NCBI GenBank assembly: GCA_030536675.1
Contig: JAUNPM010000126.1
Span: 1-5,277 of the forward strand
Source of the DNA: Clostridia bacterium
GTDB lineage: Bacteria > Bacillota > Clostridia > Lachnospirales > CAG-274
Length of the DNA: 5,277 nucleotides
Direction: 5' to 3'
Part shown: piece after piece, positions 1 through 5,277 of the stretch
Position numbering within the stretch: position 1 is the first letter of the stretch
Layout: each line of letters begins with the position of its first letter
Program-made: the position numbers and the translations under genes
Notes under the pieces: model-generated
The model's database searches: none
Told to the model about the DNA's origin: nothing
The model's input: the letters and a program-made list of their open reading frames with translations, nothing else

Positions 1-199
1 GATGAGTTTTAACTTCATCATACTTTTTATAATAAAAATCATTATAAGCGGAAACATGGTTTTTAACTGAATTTGCAGCTTCAATCAGATAATATCTTAA
101 ATATCTGTTTCCTGATTTTGACAAAGAAGTATCTTCAGCTTCAAAGTTTCCTGATTGCTTTTTAGTCCACACTAAGCCTGCGTATTTAGCTAAGGCATT
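1..199 (-). pseudogene. IS110-family transposase, C-terminal fragment (5' truncated, runs off left edge)
   Basis: The minus strand is open from about 199 down to the window edge and gives 66 codons without a stop. The translation starts with ALAKYAGLVW, continues through QSGNF (fragment residues 15-19) and SKSGNRYLRYYLIEAAN (about 27-43), and ends in a YYKKYDEV stretch. This is the pattern of the C-terminal Transposase_20 domain of IS110-family transposases. In that family the Ser of the QSG motif is the catalytic serine, and it is kept here (codon at 152-154). The N-terminal RuvC-like DEDD domain and the first part of the Tnp domain should lie to the right, but that DNA is iorA, so the gene has lost its 5' part and its start. 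The extreme C-terminus lies outside the window. No terminal sequence or bridge-RNA region can be identified. The family call is firm; whether this is a real remnant or an assembly artefact is open. Confidence 0.85.
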
Positions 200-203
200 T
201 GAA
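186..203. other. Junction between transposase fragment and truncated iorA
   Basis: On the minus strand, recognisable transposase sequence (ALAKYAGL) reaches about position 196. On the plus strand, IorA-like sequence (KAFEMSEAIG, in the frame of the downstream gene) begins at about 192. The two similarities therefore meet or overlap by a few bases, and no spacer, target duplication or inverted repeat is visible. The iorA frame continues upstream without a stop only to position 93, through DNA that belongs to the transposase, and has no start codon there. The breakpoint position is an inference from remembered family patterns and may be off by several bases. Confidence 0.65.
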
Positions 204-1613
204 ATGTCAGAGGCTATAGGAGGACCTGTGTTTATAAGACTTGTAACAAACAATTCACAGTCCCACGCAGTAATTGAAATGACAGAGAGAGTAACACCTC
301 CCGAAACAGCCCCTCTTCCCGAAAACAATCCCGACAAGTATACAAAGGCGGGAGCGGCTATTTGTATGAAACAGCACACAGACCTTATTGACAGACTGGC
401 AAAGTCTGAAAAATTTATTGAAGCTAAGGGACTTAACAAAATAAGGTTAGGGAAAAAGGGCGGTATCGGACTTGTATCCGTAGGCTTGGTAAATAACTAT
501 GCAAGAGAGGCATTTGAAGAGCTTACAATGGCAGGTGTAGATGTAAGCGGGATATCAACACTTGAGCTTGCGGCAACACTTCCATATGCCGTTAATAAAA
601 TTGATGAGCTTTTGGAAAATTGTTCAACTGTAATAGTGTGCGAGGAGCTTGAGCCTCATCTTGAAAAATTTATATATATGGAGGCATACAAGAAAAATTA
701 CAGTATAAAAATAATAGGCAAAGAGGACGGTACATACAAGAGAATAGGTGAATACAATGCATCTACAGTTGTTGCAGGCGTCTGTAAGGCACTTGGCATA
801 GATGTTCCTGCTGCGCTTACTGCGCCTAAGGTGGATTCGGAAAAGCATTGTGCCGCAAGACCTATAGGTGTGTGTGCAGGCTGTCCCCACAGAGGAACAT
901 ATATGGCTCTTGAGGCAGGAATAAAGAAGGCTGGCTATAAAAAGGAAGAGGTTATGATAACAGGTGACATAGGCTGTACTATACTGGGCACAATGCCTCC
1001 CTTTAATATACTTTGGACAGAGCTTGCAATGGGCGCAAGTATTCCTCTTGCTCAGGGTGTTATATACAGCAATGTACAAACTCCCGTTATTGCCACAATA
1101 GGCGACTCTACATTTTTCCACGCAGGTATTCCGGGACTTGTAAACGTGCTTCAGCACAACATTAATATTACAGTAGTGATTATGGATAACGGCTGGACAG
1201 CAATGACAGGTATGCAGGTGAACCCCGGCACTATTCAGGAATATCAGCAGGGCAAGTGGCATCAGCTTGATATTGAAAAGGTAGTAAAGGGTCTTGGAGT
1301 TGAACAGCTCTATGTTGTGGATCCTTATGAATATGATAATATGGCAGATGCAATTGCCGACGCAGTGAGCAAAAGCGGTGTAAAGGTCATTCTTGCAAGA
1401 CGTGAATGTGCTATTCAGGCTGCAAGAAGAGGTGTAAAATACAGCCCTGTTACACTTTATTCCGACAAGTGCATTAAGTGCAAAAAGTGTATCAATGTTA
1501 CAGGCTGTCCTGCTATAAGTCTGGGCGAGAGCAGCATTGAGATCGATAAGGCTCAATGTAACGGCTGTGGACTTTGTACAAAGGTTTGTCCTTTTGACGC
1601 ACTGGTAAAGTAA
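204..1613 (+). CDS. iorA: Indolepyruvate ferredoxin oxidoreductase, alpha subunit IorA (N-terminally truncated)
   Basis: IorA with IorB oxidatively decarboxylates aryl pyruvates (indolepyruvate, phenylpyruvate) to aryl-acetyl-CoA, using thiamine diphosphate and passing electrons to ferredoxin in the cytoplasm. The 469 residues visible hold the tail of the N-terminal pyrimidine-binding domain (1-35), a transketolase-C-like domain (about 85-200), and a TPP pyrophosphate-binding domain with GCPHRG (226-231), GDIGC (254-258) and the GDS...DN metal/TPP motif (300-302 and 328-329). At the C-terminus is a two-cluster [4Fe-4S] ferredoxin domain with Cys 423, 426, 429, 435 and Cys 452, 455, 458, 462. 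Family members are usually about 590-650 residues, so roughly 120-150 N-terminal residues are missing. These would include most of the pyrimidine-binding domain and its catalytic Glu, so the product is probably inactive. ATG 204 is only the first start codon in a frame that enters transposase DNA; just a weak AAGG (192-195) precedes it. iorB follows after 18 nt. Confidence 0.9.
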   Translation: MSEAIGGPVFIRLVTNNSQSHAVIEMTERVTPPETAPLPENNPDKYTKAGAAICMKQHTDLIDRLAKSEKFIEAKGLNKIRLGKKGGIGLVSVGLVNNYAREAFEELTMAGVDVSGISTLELAATLPYAVNKIDELLENCSTVIVCEELEPHLEKFIYMEAYKKNYSIKIIGKEDGTYKRIGEYNASTVVAGVCKALGIDVPAALTAPKVDSEKHCAARPIGVCAGCPHRGTYMALEAGIKKAGYKKEEVMITGDIGCTILGTMPPFNILWTELAMGASIPLAQGVIYSNVQTPVIATIGDSTFFHAGIPGLVNVLQHNINITVVIMDNGWTAMTGMQVNPGTIQEYQQGKWHQLDIEKVVKGLGVEQLYVVDPYEYDNMADAIADAVSKSGVKVILARRECAIQAARRGVKYSPVTLYSDKCIKCKKCINVTGCPAISLGESSIEIDKAQCNGCGLCTKVCPFDALVK

Positions 1614-1617
1614 ATAT

Positions 1618-1624
1618 AGGAGGT
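1618..1624 (+). promoter_or_regulatory. Ribosome binding site of iorB
   Basis: AGGAGGT lies 7 nt before ATG 1632. It is a near-perfect Shine-Dalgarno sequence and fixes the iorB start. It sits wholly in the short gap after the iorA stop, so iorB can be translated independently of the damaged upstream gene if transcribed. Confidence 0.85.
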
Positions 1625-1631
1625 AAGCATT

Positions 1632-2228
1632 ATGGCAAATTATTATGATATATATATTGTAGGCGTAGGTGGCCAGGGTGTGTTGACAATAGCTGACATT
1701 ATTACCTTAACTGCCACAAGTAAGGGTATTAATGTAAATTATTATCCGACAAAGGGTATGGCACAGCGAGGAGGCTTTGTAAAGGCGCAGTTAAGACTGG
1801 GCAGAAGTAGCGGAAATTTTGGACCGAGCATACCTGAGGGTGGAGCCGACCTGGTGGTATCAATGGAGTTATCGGAAACCTTAAAGGCTATACGATATGC
1901 TAAGGAGGGTGCAGATTTTGTTGTACTTGGAAATCATTTTAATCCTATAGCGGTTATGCTGGGCAAGGCGCCTTATCCTTCTGAAGAAACTGTTATAGGT
2001 GAGATAAAGAAATACGGAGGAAAAGTAAATTTCTTAAAGCCCGAAGAGGTGCCCGACTTTGCAAGAGATAATCTTTATACTTTAGGTGCAATTTACAAAA
2101 ACACAGGTCTTAAAAAGCTGTTTTCACAAAGTGAGATCGAAAAGACTGTTGCAGACAGATGGCCTAAGGTGGCAGAGGGAAATATTAAAACCTTTAGAGC
2201 GGGACTTGAAGCTGAAATATATAACTAA
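1632..2228 (+). CDS. iorB: Indolepyruvate ferredoxin oxidoreductase, beta subunit IorB
   Basis: This is the small subunit of the aryl-pyruvate:ferredoxin oxidoreductase, equivalent to the gamma domain of pyruvate:ferredoxin oxidoreductases, which takes part in CoA binding. The 198 residues match the normal IorB length. The N-terminus has the glycine-rich motif GVGGQGVLT (11-19) after a hydrophobic beta strand, followed by the conserved GMAQRGG (42-48) typical of this family. The middle part (about 72-100) has the ADLVVSMELSETLKAI stretch seen in IorB proteins. The C-terminal 40 residues are helical and charged. No frameshift or missing motif is seen, in contrast to both neighbours. The start is supported by a strong ribosome binding site 7 nt upstream. 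The gene lies between iorA (18 nt) and the acyl-CoA synthetase gene (12 nt), so all three are probably cotranscribed. Without a complete IorA partner from elsewhere, IorB would have no catalytic subunit. Confidence 0.95.
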   Translation: MANYYDIYIVGVGGQGVLTIADIITLTATSKGINVNYYPTKGMAQRGGFVKAQLRLGRSSGNFGPSIPEGGADLVVSMELSETLKAIRYAKEGADFVVLGNHFNPIAVMLGKAPYPSEETVIGEIKKYGGKVNFLKPEEVPDFARDNLYTLGAIYKNTGLKKLFSQSEIEKTVADRWPKVAEGNIKTFRAGLEAEIYN

Positions 2229-2236
2229 GAGGGTGA
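2229..2236 (+). promoter_or_regulatory. Ribosome binding site deciding the start of the acyl-CoA synthetase gene
   Basis: GAGGGTGA, starting one base after the iorB stop, is 4 nt before ATG 2241. It supports ATG 2241 as the true start. The first start in the long open frame, GTG 2275, has only a C-rich stretch before it and no Shine-Dalgarno sequence. This is a main reason to believe the gene begins upstream of the C6 run and is frameshifted. Confidence 0.75.
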
Positions 2237-2240
2237 GAGT

Positions 2241-4272
2241 ATGGAATTAAAGGAAATGTTTTCCCCCCGATGGTGTGGCTGTGTTTGGCTCCGCATCGGA
2301 GGGTAAGCTTGCAAATGTTCTTATAAACAGAATATTAGACGGCGGTATGAATAAGGTATATGCGGTAAATCCAAAGGGACTGGGTGTAAGAAGCGCAAAG
2401 GGCTATACATCTGTTTCGGATATAGAAGAAAGAGTTGATATGGCGGTCATTGCGGCTCCTGCAAAAACCGTATCGGGAATTATGGAGGATTGCGGCAAAA
2501 AAGGAATTAAGGCTGCTGTAATCATAAGTTCGGGATTTTCGGAGGCAGGCAATAAGGAAGGTGAAGAGGAGGTAATGAGCATAGCAAGGAAATATGGCAT
2601 ACGCTGTATAGGACCTAACTGTGCGGGACTTGTAAACACTCACAGCAATTTGACGGCTACTCTTGAAACTATGCCTCCCAAGGGCGGAATATCCATTATT
2701 TCTCAAAGCGGTGCTGTAGGAGGAGCGTTTATGGCTCTTTCAGCAAATGACGGCGTAGGTGTATCTAAATTTTTAAGCTACGGCAACGGAGGTGATTTGA
2801 CAGTACTTGAGCTTTTGGACTATTTAAATGATGCTGAAACAAGGGTAATTGCTCTTTATTTGGAAACTATACCAAACGGAAGAGAATTTATGGAGGCAGT
2901 TAAGTCAGTTACCGCAGTTAAGCCCGTGGTAGTTGTTAAGTCCGGGCGCACTGCAACAGGGCAAAGAGCAGCTCTTTCTCACACAGGCTCAATGGCAGGT
3001 GCGGACAATATAGTAAATGCCGCATTAAGACAGTGCGGAGCAATTCGTGTGGATACACTTCAAGATATGTTTGATGTTTGCAAGGGATTTTCACTTTTGC
3101 CTGAAATGCAGGGAAGAAGACTTGCCGTTGTTACCAATTCCGGGGGTCCCGGTGTTATGACTACCGACAAGGCAGAGAATCTTAAAATACAGGTGAACGA
3201 GCCTACAGAAAAATTGAAAGAAGAGCTTTCGGAATTTCTTCCTGCCTTTGCGGGATTAAGAAATCCTATTGACCTGACTGTTGAGGGCACGGGAGAGCAG
3301 TACAGCAAGGCTGTGGAGCTTACATTAAAGGAAAATGACGGCGCTGCTGTAGTTTATGTGGGTACTCCTTATTTAAAGTCTATGCCTGTTGCGGAGGGCA
3401 TAGTAAAGGCATATAAGAAAACAGGCAAGCCCGTAATGGCAATGATGCTTGTGGGATCGGACATAGAGGAAAGCATAGAATATTTGAGAGAAAACAACGT
3501 ACCTTGTTTTGAATCGGGAGAAAAGGCTGTAACAGTGCTTTCATATATGGCAGATTATTTTGAATATAAATCAAAGTCTGAGGCTGTTCACTGCTTTGAA
3601 AGAGTTGAAAGCCGAGGCAAACTCTTTAATGAGAAAAAACGTCTTTTAGATCCTGAGGCTATGGCATTTCTTGCAGAGCATGGTATACCTACTCCTGAAA
3701 TAGTGTTTGCAAAGAACGAAAAAGAGGCTGTTGAAATGGGAAGTGCTCTTGAATATCCTTTGGTTATGAAGGTGGTTTCTCCCGAAATAATACATAAGTC
3801 CGACTGCGGCGGTGTAAAGCTCAACATTGACAGTAAGGAGAAAATATCAAAGGCTTTTAAGGAAATAGAAGCTGCCGCAGAAGGAAAGGATTTCCGAGGA
3901 GTAATGATGTATCATATGCTTGACGGGGACAGAGAGGTCATACTTGGTTTAACAAATGACGTACAGTTCGGACCTGTCGTGGCGTTTGGTATGGGCGGTA
4001 TATATACGGAGGTATTAAAGGACATTACATTTAGGGTGGCTCCCGTTTCAAAGGAAACTGCAAAGGAAATGATAAGGGAAATAAAGATGTATCCCATTCT
4101 AAAAGGTATTAGAGGCAAAAAAGGAATAGATGAGGAAAGTCTTGCAAATGCCATATCTGATTTTTCTAAATTTCCATTTATGTATGAAGATATACAGGAG
4201 GCCGACTTAAACCCTGTGTTTGCATATGCTGACGGAATAAAAGCAATTGATGTAAGAATACTGAGTAAGTAA
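2241..4272 (+). CDS. ADP-forming acyl-CoA synthetase, fused alpha-beta (apparent frameshift near 5' end)
   Basis: It converts acyl-CoA, ADP and phosphate to the free acid, CoA and ATP; next to iorAB the likely substrates are indoleacetyl-CoA and phenylacetyl-CoA. Translation from ATG 2241 gives MELKEMFSP and then leaves frame at six C (2263-2268), ending at TAA 2304-2306 after 21 codons. Removing one C gives a continuous 676-residue protein of normal family length beginning MELKEMFSPDGVAVFGS. Without correction, the open part runs from GTG 2275 (665 residues; numbering here). Domains in order: CoA-binding Rossmann domain (1 to about 120, GPNCAG at 113-118), succinyl-CoA-ligase-like domains (about 135-430, ISQSGA at 142-147), and ATP-grasp (about 455-665, FGMGGIYTE at 571-579, EADLNP at 642-647). 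The family's phospho-carrier histidines are seen: His236 in SHTGS and His507 in HKSDCGGV. Acetate or branched-chain acyl-CoA specificity cannot be excluded. Confidence 0.9.
2263..2268 (+). other. C6 homopolymer at the site of the frameshift
   Basis: Six consecutive C follow TTTT. With five C the codons would be TTT TCC CCC GAT GGT GTG GCT and the family-typical N-terminus FSPDGVAVFG would be read. With six C the frame changes to CCC CGA TGG and meets a stop at 2304. It can be a sequencing or assembly error, a true indel mutation, a slipped-strand switch, or a +1 ribosomal slip on CCC-C with CGA, likely a rare codon here, in the A site. Confidence 0.8.
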
Positions 4273-4324
4273 GTTAAAAAATAATCAGCATAACTTAAAA
4301 TTTTTATGTTTGCTGTTTATTAAA

Positions 4325-4330
4325 TATAAT
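4325..4330 (+). promoter_or_regulatory. Possible -10 promoter element
   Basis: TATAAT matches the sigma-A -10 consensus exactly. At the usual 16-18 nt upstream there is only a T-rich stretch (about 4301-4308), no good TTGACA, and no TG extension, so the promoter would be weak or activator-dependent. Transcription would start at about 4337, directly before the hairpin at 4341-4365. The region is AT-rich, so a chance match is possible. Confidence 0.35.
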
Positions 4331-4340
4331 TTAAGTGACA

Positions 4341-4371
4341 AGGGTGTCTGTTTTTTAGGCACCCTATTTTT
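4341..4371 (+). terminator. Rho-independent terminator after the acyl-CoA synthetase gene
   Basis: AGGGTGTCT (4341-4349) pairs with AGGCACCCT (4357-4365) over 9 bp with one G-T wobble. The loop is G followed by six T (4350-4356), and ATTTTT follows (4366-4371). This is a convincing intrinsic terminator on the plus strand; no matching T tract exists for the minus strand. It ends 69 nt before nothing else but the next ribosome binding site: ATG 4391 is just 20 nt beyond its T tract, so it may act as an operon terminator, as a partial read-through barrier, or as a leader attenuator for the lipoprotein gene. Confidence 0.85.
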
Positions 4372-4378
4372 ATGAAAT

Positions 4379-4384
4379 GGAGGA
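4379..4384 (+). promoter_or_regulatory. Ribosome binding site of the lipoprotein gene
   Basis: GGAGGA is 6 nt before ATG 4391 and only 7 nt after the terminator T tract. It decides the start, which is also fixed by the signal peptide beginning MKKK. Confidence 0.85.
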
Positions 4385-4390
4385 ATTAAT

Positions 4391-5277
4391 ATGAAAAAGA
4401 AATTTTTAGCTCTTATAACAGCGGCTGCAATGGTTATTTCCCTTGCAGGCTGCGGAGGAACTTCAAGCAGTTCGGGAGGAGAGCAGTCAGAAGGTGAAAA
4501 CGGAGAAAATCCAGATACTACTACAATTGCTTTCAGTACGTGGACAGGCTATGCACCGTTTTTTGTTGCAAGAGATGCAGGTATTTTTGAAAAGAACGGT
4601 GTAGATGTTACACTTACAATTATGGAAAGTGCAAGTGACAAGAAGGCGGCTATGGCGGCAGGACAGATAGACGGAGTTGCTGAAACCGTTGATACGAGCA
4701 CTATGTCACTGGCAGCGGGTCAGGATCACGTGCAGGTGCTGGCACTTGATACATCATATGGCGGCGACGGTGTTGTTGCTAAGAAGGAAAATACATCAAT
4801 AACTGATTTAAAGGGAAAGCAGGTAGCCTTGGACACATCAGGCGGTGCGAGTATCTTCTATTTTAATTACCTTTTAAAGGAAAACAATATGACTATGGAG
4901 GACGTTGATGTTCAAAATATGTCATCTGGTGATGCAGGGGCGGCATTTGTGGGAGGCAATGTTGATGCAGCCGTTACATGGGAGCCTTGGCTTACAAAGG
5001 CTAAGGAAACAGACTTTGGTACAGTATTGGCAGACAGCTCCACTGCTCCCGGTGTAATTGTGGACACGCTTAATTTCTCTTCTGAATTTATTGAAAAATA
5101 TCCTAACACTGTACAAAAAATTGTGGATTCGTGGTATGAGGCGGTAGATTATTATAACAATAATACTGATGAGTCTGTTGATATGATGGCTAAGGGATTT
5201 TCTATGGATGCAGATGATTTTAAGGATACTCTTTCCACTATTAAGTATTATGGCAAGGAAGAAAACGTTGATTATTT
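4391..5277 (+). CDS. ABC-transporter substrate-binding lipoprotein, NMT1/SsuA/TauA type (3' end outside window)
   Basis: The frame is open from ATG 4391 to the window edge (295 codons plus two bases), probably about 85-90% of a usual 320-345-residue protein. The start follows GGAGGA (4379-4384) by 6 nt. Residues 1-20 form a lipoprotein signal peptide: KKK, a hydrophobic core, then the lipobox LAGC with the lipidated Cys at 21. A Ser/Gly/Glu-rich linker (22-44) should tether it to the outer face of the membrane. The binding-protein fold then starts with TTIAFSTWTGYAPFFVARDAGIFEKNGV (43-70, in pieces), typical of the nitrate/sulfonate/taurine-binding family, and shows AAMAAGQIDGVAE (87-98), ITDLKGKQVALDTSGG (137-152) and VDAAVTWEPWL (191-201). 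The permease and ATPase genes would be expected to the right. The ligand cannot be told from sequence; sulfonates, thiamine precursors, nitrate-like anions or aromatic acids are all possible. It is separated from the upstream operon by a terminator. Confidence 0.88.
   Translation, partial: MKKKFLALITAAAMVISLAGCGGTSSSSGGEQSEGENGENPDTTTIAFSTWTGYAPFFVARDAGIFEKNGVDVTLTIMESASDKKAAMAAGQIDGVAETVDTSTMSLAAGQDHVQVLALDTSYGGDGVVAKKENTSITDLKGKQVALDTSGGASIFYFNYLLKENNMTMEDVDVQNMSSGDAGAAFVGGNVDAAVTWEPWLTKAKETDFGTVLADSSTAPGVIVDTLNFSSEFIEKYPNTVQKIVDSWYEAVDYYNNNTDESVDMMAKGFSMDADDFKDTLSTIKYYGKEENVDY

Noticed and set aside
93..203. Upstream in-frame extension of iorA to position 93
   Set aside because: This stretch has no start codon and encodes the transposase on the other strand; the plus-strand translation there has no IorA-like motifs.
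624..1556. Long open frame of 310 codons antisense to iorA
   Set aside because: Its translation is Cys-, His- and Tyr-rich with no recognisable motif, it lacks a plausible ribosome binding site, and the opposite strand encodes clear IorA domains. It arises from the codon pattern of iorA.
2275..2277. GTG 2275 as the real start of the acyl-CoA synthetase
   Set aside because: No Shine-Dalgarno sequence precedes it and it would remove the residues before the first strand of the Rossmann fold, whereas ATG 2241 has both a ribosome binding site and family-typical N-terminal residues once one C is removed.
2335..4154. Several short minus-strand open frames opposite the acyl-CoA synthetase gene
   Set aside because: All lie within a well-supported gene with catalytic motifs and show low-complexity Ser/Pro/Phe-rich translations without family features.
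4286..4315. Second hairpin CAGCA/TGCTG followed by TTTATT
   Set aside because: Only 5 bp of stem with a 20-nt AT-rich loop and no clean T run; too weak to call a terminator or a regulatory RNA.
4912..5116. Two overlapping minus-strand open frames opposite the lipoprotein gene
   Set aside because: They overlap the binding-protein fold in another strand and have no features of their own.
1..5277. CRISPR arrays, tRNA, rRNA, tandem repeats or riboswitches
   Set aside because: None seen: no regularly spaced repeats, no tRNA-like fold, and the only intergenic region longer than 20 nt (4273-4390) is accounted for by a terminator and a possible promoter.

Overview
The window looks like a stretch of chromosome from an anaerobic, moderately AT-rich Gram-positive bacterium, most likely a gut or sediment member of the Clostridia. 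The reasons are strong AGGAGG-type ribosome binding sites, frequent ATA, AGA and TTA codons, ferredoxin-dependent 2-oxoacid metabolism, an ADP-forming acyl-CoA synthetase, and a Gram-positive-style lipoprotein. I cannot name a genus from the sequence alone.

Layout. Positions 1 to about 199 (minus strand) hold the C-terminal half of an IS110-family transposase that has lost its 5' part and runs off the left edge. It abuts directly a 5'-truncated iorA (204-1613, plus strand), the large subunit of indolepyruvate (aryl-pyruvate) ferredoxin oxidoreductase. iorB, the small subunit, follows after 18 nt (1632-2228). After another 12 nt comes a fused alpha-beta ADP-forming acyl-CoA synthetase (2241-4272) whose reading frame is broken near its 5' end by an apparently extra C in a run of six (2263-2268). 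A rho-independent terminator (4341-4371) follows. Only 20 nt after it starts a lipoprotein of the NMT1/SsuA/TauA-type ABC-transporter substrate-binding family (4391 to the right edge, incomplete).

How the genes fit together. IorAB oxidatively decarboxylates aryl pyruvates made by transamination of tryptophan, phenylalanine or tyrosine, giving aryl-acetyl-CoA and reduced ferredoxin. The ADP-forming synthetase then converts the CoA ester to the free aryl acetate (for example indole-3-acetate or phenylacetate) and makes ATP. Together they form a compact energy-conserving module for amino-acid fermentation. The binding protein downstream may belong to the next transcription unit and its ligand is unknown.

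The most notable points are the two lesions in one operon (the 5' loss of iorA at the transposase junction and the C6 frameshift in the synthetase gene) and a terminator placed so close to the lipoprotein gene that any promoter for that gene must lie upstream of, or within, the terminator. I saw no CRISPR array, tRNA or rRNA, and nothing that clearly amounts to a new system.
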